Source of the DNA: Rhodothermales bacterium
Lineage (GTDB): Bacteria > Bacteroidota > Rhodothermia > Rhodothermales > Bin80
Direction of reading: 5' to 3'
DNA length: 64,000 nucleotides
Assembly (NCBI GenBank): GCA_958296045.1
Contig: CATQHT010000003.1
Coordinates: forward strand, 1,809,246 to 1,873,245
Shown piece by piece: positions 1-9,057 of the stretch. Numbering within the stretch: position 1 is the stretch's first letter; each line of letters opens with the position of its first letter. The notes beneath the pieces were generated by a model. The model saw nothing but the letters and a program-made list of their open reading frames with translations. It was not told the DNA's origin and made no database searches. The position numbers and the translations under genes were made by a program.

Positions 1-1548
1 CGTTACTGGCCGTATCTCATAGTGCCCGTCAAGCTTGACCTTCCCATTGCCCGACAGTCCAGTGATACCATCGTAATAGCGGGAAGCAATGGCGACAAAT
101 ACACTGTGCTCGTTATTAGCCGTGGAGCCAAAAATGTCAAACGTCTCCGAAAACCCGAGCCCCCAGGTGTTGTTGGTAAACGTGGCTACAGGCTCCAACA
201 GGCCGCCTGATGGCGTAAACCGGAACACACTCTGCCCCAGCTTAAAGGAATCTGCGCCCACCACACCATCAAAACCGGCATAGCCCACCGTGCCCCAGAT
301 CCAACCGTCAAAACCGTACCGCAGGTTGGACGGACCCGCATGCGTGTCAAAGGTGCCGAATCCGGTGAATAAAACCTCCCTCACATCGGCCCGGTCATCA
401 CCGTCCGTATCCTTCAGAAACAGCATGTCTGGCGCCTGTGCTACAACCCACCCGCCATTCGCGTGCACCAAGCTTGTCGGCACGCTCAACCCATCGGCGA
501 AAACCTTTACCGTGTCCGAACGCCCATCGCCATCCAAATCCTCCAGAATCTTGATCCTGTCCCGACCATCGGGCCCGTCTGTACGCCTATTGGGGTAATC
601 AACCGTCTCAATGACGAACAACCGACCGGCGTCGTCCCAAGCCATCGCGATGGGATTCACGATGTCCGGCTCCGAGGCAAAGAGCGTCAGCTCAAATCCC
701 GACGGCACCTGGATATGCTGCTGAGACTCTGCTGGAGACAAAGGCAGCTGAAACCGCGGCGGCGGATCACGCTGCTCGTAGTTGGGGATGCTGTCATGGG
801 TGACGTATTCCAGCGGGGATATCTCATACTGCCCAACTAGCGCGCGCACCCGATCTCCGACAGCCCAAAGGATGCCACTCCGCATAAGCGCATGAAACCC
901 CGGATTACTCCATGTGCGCTCGTCGTGGCCATACGCCGTATAGAATACACGGCCTTTGCCGTGCGTGCGTACCCAGGTCCAGGGCTCGGCATGGTCGCCC
1001 TCTTTGCGCTCCATCAGGATCGTGCGATCCGCCGCATGACGCGTATGGACATACGTTTCGTCCCACGTTTCAAACGGCTCTACAAGTTCCATGGCAGGAT
1101 GCTCTACATCAACGATTTCGGCTGTGAATGCGTCCTCGCCATGGCTCTCGAACTGCGCTCCCACCAAGCTGACGAAGGCCTCGGAATTGCGAAAACAGTA
1201 ACTGGCGGCATGCACCGGCAAGAAACCCTTACCACTGGCGACAAAGTCCAGTAGCGCCCGCTCCTGCGTAGCCGTCATAGAATCGTGGTTGGCATACAGG
1301 ATGAGCGCGTCAAACCGGCTCAGATTGTCAGCATCAAGCGACGCCACCTCATTGGAATACGAAATGTTGATGCCATCATGCGCCAATGCAGACGCCAGCA
1401 TCGGCGCATAAGATTGCGCATCGTGGTGACGGCTGCCGTGTCCTAGAAACAGCACCTCTATGCGGCGTGGCGCCTCATCGGCCGGCTGCGGCGACCGGCA
1501 GGAAACCACCACAAGCAGCATCAGAATCAATAGCGTCGGACGATTCAT
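1..1548 (-). CDS. ThuA-domain / PVC-type dehydrogenase lipoprotein (3' end outside window)
   Basis: Open frame on the minus strand from an ATG at 1548 to the window edge (516 codons visible, no stop). The N-terminus is a lipoprotein signal with lipobox VVSC, so the product is probably an envelope lipoprotein. Residues about 25-240 read as a ThuA-like (trehalose-utilisation, class I glutamine amidotransferase-like fold) domain, with VLFLGHGSRHHD near the start and the typical HPAMELVEPFETWDETY-like stretch. From about residue 270 the sequence matches the beta-propeller 'membrane-bound dehydrogenase' type (PSGFELTLFASEP, DDAGRLFVIETVDYP, DGRDRIKILEDLDGDG). This fusion is common in Planctomycetes and Bacteroidetes; the substrate is unknown and oxidation of a sugar-like compound is only inferred. 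Its ATG overlaps the stop of the upstream cupin gene (ATGA), implying translational coupling. Confidence 0.85.
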   Translation of the reverse strand, partial: MNRPTLLILMLLVVVSCRSPQPADEAPRRIEVLFLGHGSRHHDAQSYAPMLASALAHDGINISYSNEVASLDADNLSRFDALILYANHDSMTATQERALLDFVASGKGFLPVHAASYCFRNSEAFVSLVGAQFESHGEDAFTAEIVDVEHPAMELVEPFETWDETYVHTRHAADRTILMERKEGDHAEPWTWVRTHGKGRVFYTAYGHDERTWSNPGFHALMRSGILWAVGDRVRALVGQYEISPLEYVTHDSIPNYEQRDPPPRFQLPLSPAESQQHIQVPSGFELTLFASEPDIVNPIAMAWDDAGRLFVIETVDYPNRRTDGPDGRDRIKILEDLDGDGRSDTVKVFADGLSVPTSLVHANGGWVVAQAPDMLFLKDTDGDDRADVREVLFTGFGTFDTHAGPSNLRYGFDGWIWGTVGYAGFDGVVGADSFKLGQSVFRFTPSGGLLEPVATFTNNTWGLGFSETFDIFGSTANNEHSVFVAIASRYYDGITGLSGNGKVKLDGHYEIRPVT

Positions 1549-1952
1549 GGCGCGTGCGGCAGGATAGTCACATCGGGGAGGGCTCGGAGCACCTGTTCCT
1601 CGCCAGCAGGCGCGTAAATCACCAGGAGGCGCAGCACTTCGTCACTCGTATTCTGGGTTCCGTGATAGATCCCTCTCGGGATATAGATGCTGGCTCCCTG
1701 TCGTACGATAACAGGGGGCTTATCGTCCAACATCTGCAAGGCCGTCCCTTGGACCACATAGATGATCTCATCCGACCCGTCGTGCTTGTGGCGTCCGTGG
1801 CCTGTGCCAGGCTGCACTTCCACCTCTGCAAACGTCATGGTGGAACCCCCGGTCAGGACAGGTTCCGCCAGTATTTTGATGAAGCCCCAGTCAAACGTCA
1901 GCGTCTCCACTTCGGAGCTGTAAACGACTTTGCAACTGCCGACGGTTTGCAT
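1545..1952 (-). CDS. cupin-domain protein
   Basis: A 135-residue single-domain protein. The first cupin motif is visible as GTGHGRHKHDGSDEIIYVVQG-like sequence (about residues 49-70) with the metal-binding His/His/Glu set, and the second as IYIPRGIYHGTQN (about 89-101). Such small cupins bind a metal and act as isomerases, dioxygenases or ligand sensors; nothing here fixes the reaction. It lies 68 bp after the Tm-1-like gene and shares an ATGA overlap with the ThuA/dehydrogenase gene, so the three genes probably form one operon. No signal peptide, so it should be cytoplasmic. Confidence 0.85.
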   Translation of the reverse strand: MQTVGSCKVVYSSEVETLTFDWGFIKILAEPVLTGGSTMTFAEVEVQPGTGHGRHKHDGSDEIIYVVQGTALQMLDDKPPVIVRQGASIYIPRGIYHGTQNTSDEVLRLLVIYAPAGEEQVLRALPDVTILPHAP

Positions 1953-2020
1953 AGCTAAGATAGCCTTGGTCTATGGCGCGGCCTATCGATGTGGTACTGC
2001 GACAGAACGACCCTCAGCAG

Positions 2021-3235
2021 TCACCGAGCTGGCATCAGCTCCAGAAGGTGGCGGGCCGCCGCCAGCGCAAATGCTTCTTCATTGATGTGAAGGTCCAGCT
2101 CCACCACCTCAACGTTTTTGCTCACATTCTCGCGCAGCGATGCAAACAGCGCCGCATCAGCCTCTGGGTCATAAAAGACCTCTCCCGCTTTGTCTATCGC
2201 ACTGACACCCTTGAGCGGCAATAACAGTCGCACCGAGGCCTTTGCGGCGCTTAGCTGCGCGGCGATCCTTCGGCCTATGCGGCGACATTCGTCTGGACTG
2301 GTCCGCATAAGCGTCACGTTGGTATTGTGCCTATACAGGTTGCGCCCGCGAAAGCGCTCCGGTACCGTGTCAGCACCACGAAAGTTGACCATATCCAGCG
2401 CACCCACGGAAACGACTTGCGGGATGCCGCGCATCGCAGCTGCGCTCAGGCGATCTGGACCCGCACTCAACACGCCTCCAACCACCTCGTCGCACCATTC
2501 CGTGGTTGTCATGTCCGCCACCGCGCTGAAAAAGCCACTCTGGATAAGCGCTTCCATCGTTCTTCCGCCAGTCCCGGTAGCATGAAACACCACCACCTCG
2601 CAGCCCGCTTCTGTCAACGCCCTCTGCATGCGCAGCACACACGGCGTCGTTACACCAAACATCGTTGCAGCCACTAGTGGCCTCTTGCTGCTCCCCGAGG
2701 TGACCTCCTGCTCCACCATGCCACATACAGCGCCCACGGCATTGGCAATAATTGGCCGGGAAATCCTGTTCAGGCCCGCGATGTCTGTCACAGAATGTAA
2801 CATCGCGATGTCGGAGAACTGTACGTACGGACCGACATCACCAGAAGCCAACGTCGACAGCATAACTTTCGGGACGCCTATGGGCAAGGCGCGCATCGCT
2901 GCCGTCGCTATCGCGGTGCCTCCGCTTCCGCCCAGGCCCAAGACGCCGCCAACTTGGCCCTGGCGATGCAACCGCTGGGCAAGATGTGCAGCACCCTGGG
3001 TCATCACGTCGATTGCGTGCGCCCGGTTCGCCCCTTCGCGAAGTTCTTCGAGCGTGCCTCCCCCAGCGCGTGCCACAACGGTTGCAGCAATCTCCGGTGC
3101 GGTGCTAGGCTCTCTCAGCACGCCGGCATCCATCAGGACGGCCGACAAGCCTCGCCCCTCAATCAGGTGGCGGGCAAACGCAAATTCGCGACCCTTGGTG
3201 TCGAGCGTGCCGACCAGAAGAATTGGTGGATCCAT
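2021..3235 (-). CDS. Tm-1-like ATP-binding (UPF0261) family protein
   Basis: A full-length 404-residue member of the UPF0261/Tm-1-like family. It starts with the family signature PPILLVGTLDTKGREFAF, followed by a Gly-rich nucleotide-binding segment GVLGLGGSGGTAIATAAMRALP around residues 95-120 and a second conserved block VFHATGTGGRTMEALI around 217-232. The family takes its name from the tomato Tm-1 resistance protein, whose N-terminal domain binds ATP; bacterial members are usually uncharacterised and often sit in catabolic operons. Here it leads an operon with a cupin and a ThuA/dehydrogenase lipoprotein, which suggests handling of a small organic compound. Start chosen at the ATG just before the conserved N-terminal motif. 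Confidence 0.88.
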   Translation of the reverse strand: MDPPILLVGTLDTKGREFAFARHLIEGRGLSAVLMDAGVLREPSTAPEIAATVVARAGGGTLEELREGANRAHAIDVMTQGAAHLAQRLHRQGQVGGVLGLGGSGGTAIATAAMRALPIGVPKVMLSTLASGDVGPYVQFSDIAMLHSVTDIAGLNRISRPIIANAVGAVCGMVEQEVTSGSSKRPLVAATMFGVTTPCVLRMQRALTEAGCEVVVFHATGTGGRTMEALIQSGFFSAVADMTTTEWCDEVVGGVLSAGPDRLSAAAMRGIPQVVSVGALDMVNFRGADTVPERFRGRNLYRHNTNVTLMRTSPDECRRIGRRIAAQLSAAKASVRLLLPLKGVSAIDKAGEVFYDPEADAALFASLRENVSKNVEVVELDLHINEEAFALAAARHLLELMPAR

Positions 3236-3421
3236 ATGCCGCCTCCTGCCAGATGGCGTTGCTTGAACCTAAGGGCGACCACTACCTGTCACGTGGCACC
3301 TGCTGCATGCACACGCTGGCCCGCTCTCTGACACATGATCATCACCCACGCGCGGTGAGATGCATAGGGACAGCTCACCGATGACGAGCAGCGCTAGAAG
3401 CAATCGGCATGCCGCACCCTG

Positions 3422-3512
3422 TGGCGGAGAGGGAGGGATTCGAACCCCCGGTACCCGTCAAGAGTACACTCGCTTTCCAGGCGAGCCCGTTCGGCCGCTC
3501 CGGCACCTCTCC
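3422..3512 (-). tRNA. tRNA-Ser (GGA anticodon)
   Basis: Minus-strand cloverleaf of 91 nt with acceptor stem GGAGAGG/CCTCTCC, a long variable arm as expected for a class II tRNA, T-loop GGTTCGAATCC and anticodon loop containing GGA (reads UCC/UCU). The 3' CCA is encoded. It lies between the Tm-1-like operon and frr. Confidence 0.95.
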
Positions 3513-3589
3513 GAATCCTTGTTCTTGGGATTGTGCATTTGTGCTGCACCTCATTACCACAGCACCTGCACATCACCGGCTATCGACGG

Positions 3590-4159
3590 TCAGATTTCCA
3601 TAATGGCTGCCTCTTTCTGCTTGAGGATAAGGTCCACCTTTTTCACAAACGTGTTCGTTTCTTCCTGCAGGCGGTCCTCGGCCCGGTAACGCATGTCCTC
3701 CGACAGCTTTTCCTCTTCCTGAGCACTCCGGAGATCATCGCGCGCATGGCGCCGGATGTTGCGTACGGCGATCTTTGCCTCTTCACCCAGGCGACGTGTG
3801 CTCCGGACCAGCTGCCTGCGGCGCTCTTCGGTAAGCGGCGGCACCGGCACGCGGACCAGGACCCCGTCATTAGAAGGGTTCAGCCCCAGGTTGCAGCTCC
3901 GTATAGCCCGCTCCACATCACGCAATGTGTTGTTGTCCCAGGGCTGGACGACGATAAGGTCAGGCTGCGGCGCGGTAACGGTTGCCAGGTGGAGCAACGG
4001 CATGACCCGGCCATAGACGCGCACCCTGACATCATGCAGCATGACGGCCGAAGCGCGCCCAGCGCGGATACCCTGGAGCTTCACCTTGAAGCCTCGGATG
4101 GATTTGCCCATCCGCTCTTTGGCATCCTCCAGAATAAGCTCCAGCATTTCATCCAGCAT
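3590..4159 (-). CDS. frr: ribosome recycling factor
   Basis: A protein of 189 residues, the normal size for RRF, which with EF-G splits the post-termination ribosome. Recognised by the N-terminal RAGRAS motif (IRAGRASAVML), the central WDNNTLRDVERAI block and the LTEERRRQLV-like motif (here PPLTEERRRQLVRSTRRLGEEAK). It is the last gene of the run rplM-rpsI-rpsB-tsf-pyrH-frr and starts 17 bp after pyrH ends, so it is likely co-transcribed. Cytoplasmic. Confidence 0.96.
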   Translation of the reverse strand: MLDEMLELILEDAKERMGKSIRGFKVKLQGIRAGRASAVMLHDVRVRVYGRVMPLLHLATVTAPQPDLIVVQPWDNNTLRDVERAIRSCNLGLNPSNDGVLVRVPVPPLTEERRRQLVRSTRRLGEEAKIAVRNIRRHARDDLRSAQEEEKLSEDMRYRAEDRLQEETNTFVKKVDLILKQKEAAIMEI

Positions 4160-4176
4160 GGCGCCAATCCCTGTAG

Positions 4177-4902
4177 CTATGCGTCCCAGTGCACCAACGT
4201 GCCCACATGGCAGCCTTGCACAATTCGGAGTAGGCTGCCAACGCTGTGCACGTCAAATATCACCATCGGAAGCTTGGACTCCTCACAAAGCGTAAATGCG
4301 GTCCTGTCCATCACCCGCAAGCCCCGGCGCAGCACTTCGCTGCCTGAGATGCGCGGAAAGTGGCGCGCGCTGGCGTCTTTCTCTGGATCCGCAGAGAAGA
4401 TGCCGTTCACACGGGTCCCCTTGATAAGGACCTCCGCATCGACTTCAAGCGCACGCAGAGCCGCCGCCGTGTCTGTAGTAAAATAGGGACTACCGGTTCC
4501 ACTGCCAAAGATGACAATCCGCCGCTTTTCCAGGTGCCTGAGCGCGCGGCGCCGGATATATGGCTCGGCAATCTCTTCCATCGCGATGCTAGACTGCAGA
4601 CGCGTCTCCAGACCCGACTTCTCCAGCGCGTCCTGCAGCGCCATAGCATTGATCATGGTGGAGAGCATGCCCATATAATCGCTCATCGCACGCGTCATGT
4701 CCATCGACGCTTCCCGAACACCGCGATAAATGTTACCGCCCCCGATCACGAGCGCCACCTCCACCCCTGTTGCCGCTACACTGCCTATCTCCTTCGCGTA
4801 GCGCTGAAGCACTTCGCGATCTATGCCGAACTCCTGCCGCCCAAGAAGTGCCGAGCCGCTCAGCTTTACCAGAATACGGCGGTAGGCGGGCTTGGGGTCC
4901 AT
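4177..4902 (-). CDS. pyrH: UMP kinase
   Basis: A 241-residue amino-acid-kinase-fold protein that phosphorylates UMP to UDP in pyrimidine nucleotide synthesis. Visible motifs are the N-terminal KLSGSALLG, the Gly-rich VIGGGNIYRG, the DYMGMLSTMINAMAL helix typical of bacterial PyrH, and the FGSGTGSPYFTTDTAAALRA loop. Gene order between tsf and frr is the standard bacterial arrangement and supports the assignment. Confidence 0.97.
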   Translation of the reverse strand: MDPKPAYRRILVKLSGSALLGRQEFGIDREVLQRYAKEIGSVAATGVEVALVIGGGNIYRGVREASMDMTRAMSDYMGMLSTMINAMALQDALEKSGLETRLQSSIAMEEIAEPYIRRRALRHLEKRRIVIFGSGTGSPYFTTDTAAALRALEVDAEVLIKGTRVNGIFSADPEKDASARHFPRISGSEVLRRGLRVMDRTAFTLCEESKLPMVIFDVHSVGSLLRIVQGCHVGTLVHWDA

Positions 4903-4947
4903 ATCAGCAGCGCCCTTGCCCGGCGCACAGGGGATGGTTTCGGGCCG

Positions 4948-5778
4948 CTATCTGCCCAACTGGTACCGCACAAACCGATGGAGTGTGCCCTGGGCCTGGC
5001 GCAGGATGTCGCGCACCCTCATGGACGAGTCCTTGACAAACGGCTGCTCCACCAGCACGTTATCCTTGAAGTAGCGCTCCAGCTTACCTTTGGCGATGAT
5101 GTCTATGATGCGCTCCGGCTTGCCTTCGAGGCGTGCCGCTTCCTGGGCGATCTCCATCTCCTTGTCCTTCACCTCCTGGGGCACTTCATGTCTGAATGCC
5201 GCCACAGGATTAAGCGCGGCCACCTGCATGGCCACATCGCGCCCTGTGCGCTCAAGCGCACCACTTCCAGACAATTCGACCAGAACACCCAGCCGCGCAC
5301 CCGGGTGCACGTACGACACCACCACGCCCTCGTCGCTCTCTAAGACAGCGAAACGGCTGATAGCCATCTTCTCGCCGATCTTGCCGATAAGGTCTGTCAG
5401 ATGGTCCCTTACGGTGCGACCGTCACCAAAATCCAGCGCCAAGAGCACGGCGGGATCCGCTGGCCGGTCTGCCAGAATCCGATCGGCCACCGTGCTGGCG
5501 AACGCGACAAACTCACTGTTGCGCGCTACGAAATCCGTCTCGCAGTTGACCTCCACCAGGATGCCCGAACGCCTGTCGGCACTGATACGTGCTACCACCA
5601 GTCCCTGCAGTGCCTTTTTGGACGCGCGGCGGGACGCTACTTTCAGCCCCTTTTTTCTGAGCTGATCAACTGCCGCCTCAAAATCTCCTCCGCTGGCAAC
5701 AAGTGCGCGCTTGCAGTCCATCATGCCAGCGCCAGTCATGCCCCGGAGCTTCTTTACGTCCTTCGCAGTGATTGCCAT
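4948..5778 (-). CDS. tsf: elongation factor Ts
   Basis: A 276-residue nucleotide exchange factor for EF-Tu. The N-terminal UBA-like domain carries the signature VKKLRGMTGAGMMDCKRAL, followed by the core motif VEVNCETDFVARNSEF. Length matches EF-Ts proteins of about 275-280 residues. It follows rpsB by 29 bp, the usual rpsB-tsf pairing, and is followed by pyrH. Confidence 0.97.
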   Translation of the reverse strand: MAITAKDVKKLRGMTGAGMMDCKRALVASGGDFEAAVDQLRKKGLKVASRRASKKALQGLVVARISADRRSGILVEVNCETDFVARNSEFVAFASTVADRILADRPADPAVLLALDFGDGRTVRDHLTDLIGKIGEKMAISRFAVLESDEGVVVSYVHPGARLGVLVELSGSGALERTGRDVAMQVAALNPVAAFRHEVPQEVKDKEMEIAQEAARLEGKPERIIDIIAKGKLERYFKDNVLVEQPFVKDSSMRVRDILRQAQGTLHRFVRYQLGR

Positions 5779-5807
5779 CGCTTAGTATGAACGGATAGTG
5801 GCTGGCG

Positions 5808-6749
5808 CTACTTTACACGTGACCGCCTGCGGGTCCGGCGCGAACGACGTTCAGGCCTGCCATCGGTGCCGCCATCGGTCCGCTGCTTGTCCCGGGCACG
5901 CTTCTCGCGCTCCATCCGCTTCGTTTTTTTCTCGATCTCGTACTGCTTCTTACCTTCGCCGACCGCGTCCGCGATCGTGGACGCCACCAGCTCAATAGAC
6001 CTGTAGGCGTCATCGTTGCATGGGATCACATGGTCGACCAGGTCAGGGTTGCAGTTGCTGTCCACCATCGCGATGATCGGGATTCCCACCTTGCGCGCTT
6101 CGGCCACGGCGATGTGCTCACGCCGTATATCGACCACGAAGAGCGCTCCGGGTATCCGCGCCATGGCGGCGATGCCACTCAGGTTGCGCTCCAGCTTGGC
6201 ACGCTCGCGGCTCTTCATCAGCCGCTCCTTCTTCTTAAGCTGATCCAAAGTGCCGTCCTGCTCCATCTTGCCGAGATCCTCCATGCGGCGGATACTCTTG
6301 CGGATGGTCTGGAAATTGGTCAGGGTCCCTCCCAGCCACCGCTCAACGACATAGGGCGACTCGCAGCGCTCCGCGCTTTCGCGCACGGTGGCTTTTGACT
6401 GCTTCTTGGTCCCGACAAAAAGGATCGCCTTACCTTGTCGCGCTAGGCGGGTCGCAGCATCCGCGGCCTTTTCGAGCATGCGCTGCGTCGCGACAAGATC
6501 GAAGATATGGATGCTGTTGCGCTCCATAAAGATGTACGGACGTATCTTCGGGTTCCACCGGCTGGTGAGGTGACCAAAGTGCGTGCCCGCACGCAATAAG
6601 GCCTCGATCGATACGCGATACTTGGACGCGGGAGCTTTGTCTGGAACGGACGGCGGGGCGGTTTCAGCAGCCGAAGGGGAAGCCTCGTCGGAGGCCGCAG
6701 GCGATTGCGGCGCAGGCTCGGTGGCCAGCGCCGCCGTGGTTTCTTCCAT
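5808..6749 (-). CDS. rpsB: 30S ribosomal protein S2 with extended tails
   Basis: The S2 core is clear: [19 protein letters not shown]-like sequence (here ending [10 protein letters not shown]), [25 protein letters not shown], and [15 protein letters not shown]. At 313 residues it is longer than the usual 230-260: about 42 residues rich in Ala, Pro and Ser precede the core, and a basic Arg-rich tail of about 45 residues follows. Such tails occur in some Bacteroidetes-group S2 proteins. An internal start just before the core is possible, but the upstream ATG gives an unbroken frame. Confidence 0.95.
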   Translation of the reverse strand: MEETTAALATEPAPQSPAASDEASPSAAETAPPSVPDKAPASKYRVSIEALLRAGTHFGHLTSRWNPKIRPYIFMERNSIHIFDLVATQRMLEKAADAATRLARQGKAILFVGTKKQSKATVRESAERCESPYVVERWLGGTLTNFQTIRKSIRRMEDLGKMEQDGTLDQLKKKERLMKSRERAKLERNLSGIAAMARIPGALFVVDIRREHIAVAEARKVGIPIIAMVDSNCNPDLVDHVIPCNDDAYRSIELVASTIADAVGEGKKQYEIEKKTKRMEREKRARDKQRTDGGTDGRPERRSRRTRRRSRVK

Positions 6750-6844
6750 ATCAGAATTCGGGTTAAGCCGCTACCACCGTCACGCGCCCTAGCCAAACCT
6801 TGTGGTCACCCCGCCGGGCATCCGGTGGTATGTGAAATAAAATG

Positions 6845-7240
6845 CTAACGCTTGGAGAACTGGAACCGTTTACGTGCTTTGGGACGACCGTACTTTTTGC
6901 GCTCCACCATGCGGGAGTCGCGCGTGAGCAAGCCCGCATCACGCAAGGGCTTGCGAAAATCTTCCGCCACCTTGAGCAAGGCCCGGGCAATACCCAGACG
7001 AATCGCTTCGGCCTGGCCGGTCTTACCGCCCCCTTTCACGTTAACCACCAAGTCGTATGACCCAAGCGTACCTGTAACGACAAAGGGCTGCAGCAGCGAA
7101 CGCCGTCGCACCTCAGTCGCGAAGTACAGATCCAGCGGGCGCTTGTTGACAAGTATTTCTCCAGCGCCGGGACTTAGGTATACGCGCGCAGTGGCGGTCT
7201 TGCGCCGACCGACGGCACCTATCTGGGTAGCGGAAGCCAT
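6845..7240 (-). CDS. rpsI: 30S ribosomal protein S9
   Basis: A 131-residue S9 with the conserved [15 protein letters not shown] start, [20 protein letters not shown] centre, and the invariant basic tail ending FQFSKR, which enters the decoding centre. The start codon shares one base with the rplM stop (TAATG), so the pair is translationally coupled. Confidence 0.97.
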   Translation of the reverse strand: MASATQIGAVGRRKTATARVYLSPGAGEILVNKRPLDLYFATEVRRRSLLQPFVVTGTLGSYDLVVNVKGGGKTGQAEAIRLGIARALLKVAEDFRKPLRDAGLLTRDSRMVERKKYGRPKARKRFQFSKR

Positions 7241-7698
7241 TACTGATTCGTATTGCTAAGGTCCAGAATCTGCGGTTGCTGAGCCTGGTGCGGGTGGCTA
7301 CTGTCGGCGTACACCTTCAGCTTTTTCAGCATCTGGCGGCCCAGCGTACCCTTGGGCAGCATTCCCCGGACCGCATGGCGTACCAGGTGCTCCGGGCGGC
7401 GGCTCCGCATTTCGCGAACCGTCCGCGAACGTAAGCCACCCTGATAGCCACTGTAGCGGTAATAGCGCTTATCGTTCTCCTTGTTGCCGCTAAAACGCGC
7501 GCGCCGCGCATTGAGTACGATCACGTAGTCGCCCGTATCCACATGAGGGGTGTACTGCGGCTTATGCTTGCCACGCAGAATCGCCGCCACCTTTGAAGCC
7601 AGACGGCCCACGACCAGCTGCTCAGCGTCGACCACATACCAAGCCCGCCGTACGTCGGCAGGCCTAGTGCTCACGGTCTTGAAGCTCCTTATGTCCAT
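7240..7698 (-). CDS. rplM: 50S ribosomal protein L13
   Basis: A 152-residue L13, close to the family length of 142-150. Motifs seen are [40 protein letters not shown], and [22 protein letters not shown]. It is probably the first gene of the ribosomal/translation run because 93 bp of non-coding sequence separates it from dnaN upstream. It overlaps rpsI by one base. Confidence 0.97.
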   Translation of the reverse strand: MDIRSFKTVSTRPADVRRAWYVVDAEQLVVGRLASKVAAILRGKHKPQYTPHVDTGDYVIVLNARRARFSGNKENDKRYYRYSGYQGGLRSRTVREMRSRRPEHLVRHAVRGMLPKGTLGRQMLKKLKVYADSSHPHQAQQPQILDLSNTNQ

Positions 7699-7791
7699 AG
7701 GTACGAGGTGCGCTCGAATCCGCAGGTAGCACGGTGGAACGCCGGGCTGACTCGAAAAGTTCGCAACCGCTCGACCGACTTCACCTCATCT

Positions 7792-8946
7792 TTACGATGA
7801 ATACTTGCGCAGCATCACCGGCATCAGGAGCATAAGTAGATCCTCTCCAGGATAGTTGATTGCTGGGCGCATAGTGCCGGCCCATTCCGGGTTACCGACC
7901 TCGAAGACCACCTCTTCACTTTCTAGGTGCTGCAGCACGCCCAAGAGGTATTTGGAGTTGTAGGCAAGCACCAGCGTGCCGTCACTGTCCTCTTTGTCTT
8001 CGAACTCACACGGGATGAGTTCAAAGGCCTTATGAGCACGCTCGATATCTTCGGCGCTAATCTTAAGCTCACCGTCTTTGATATCCAGTCGGATTTGGTT
8101 TGCAGCGGAGCCCGCAAAAGGCATGGTGCGGCGGGTAGCAGCCCAGAACAGCTCCCGGTTCGCACGCAGCGTGCGCTCATTGTCTTTGGGCAACACGGCT
8201 TCGTAATTCGGAAATGGCGCGTCCATGACGCGTGTCACCAGTCGTGACGTGTCAAAGTCAAAGGTCGCGTGCTCTTTGCCCATGGTGACCCTGCAATACT
8301 CGCCGCCCGACATGCGGGTCAGACCCTTCAGGCCTCCCACCGGGAGTACCCACTTGCCCTCCTCACGACAGGGTACCTCCAGGGCTTTGAACAGCACTAG
8401 GCGCACGCTGTCCGTGCCAACTAGGCGCAGATGGTCTGGAAACATCTGAAACAGGATCCCCGACAATGCGCTTCCCTGCTTTGACGTGGACACTGCGAAT
8501 CCGGCCTTCTCCACCGCCTTGGTAAGCACGCTTCGCGCTATCACAAAGTGCGGCTCCATCTCCCCCTGGGTGGGCAGGATCGGATAGTCCGCCCCATCGA
8601 GACCGGAAAGCTGGTACTGGCCGGGTCCTGCGCGGACAGTCAGGGCGAAATTCTCGTCCGCCTCAAAGTCGATCGGCACATCCCCCAGATTTCTCACCGT
8701 GCTGAGCAGGTAGCTACCCGGCACCGCGATGCGACGGCCTGGCACCGTCGGTTCCGTTTGAAAATGCACCGGCACACGCTCAACGATGGTGCTATCCAGG
8801 TCGGACGCGGTCAGCCGCAGGTACCCGTCATCCTCCTGCTCAAAGAGGATGTAGCTGAGAATCGGCATTACGGTGCTCCTAGGAAGCGCCGTTGCGACGC
8901 TTTCGAGCGCCATGCCGAGCACCTTGCTGTTGGTCGAGAATTTCAT
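7792..8946 (-). CDS. dnaN: DNA polymerase III beta subunit (sliding clamp)
   Basis: A 384-residue clamp protein that tethers the replicative polymerase to DNA. The N-terminus MKFSTNSKVLGMALESVATALPRS matches the family, with internal AVPGSYLLSTVRNL and the C-terminal YPGEDLLMLLMPVML. It lies 111 bp downstream of dnaA on the same strand, the classical dnaA-dnaN order at a bacterial origin. The dnaA-dnaN gap contains a weak reverse DnaA-box-like TGTGGATG at 8960. Confidence 0.96.
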   Translation of the reverse strand: MKFSTNSKVLGMALESVATALPRSTVMPILSYILFEQEDDGYLRLTASDLDSTIVERVPVHFQTEPTVPGRRIAVPGSYLLSTVRNLGDVPIDFEADENFALTVRAGPGQYQLSGLDGADYPILPTQGEMEPHFVIARSVLTKAVEKAGFAVSTSKQGSALSGILFQMFPDHLRLVGTDSVRLVLFKALEVPCREEGKWVLPVGGLKGLTRMSGGEYCRVTMGKEHATFDFDTSRLVTRVMDAPFPNYEAVLPKDNERTLRANRELFWAATRRTMPFAGSAANQIRLDIKDGELKISAEDIERAHKAFELIPCEFEDKEDSDGTLVLAYNSKYLLGVLQHLESEEVVFEVGNPEWAGTMRPAINYPGEDLLMLLMPVMLRKYSS

Positions 8947-9057
8947 GCAACCTAATAACTGTGGATGCCGAATTTACGTAATCTGCGCCGTTCTGTGGAA
9001 ACGCACAGTGTCTTGTTCCGTGCCCCTGGGCAGAGGGCGAAAAGGCGTGCAGGCGGC

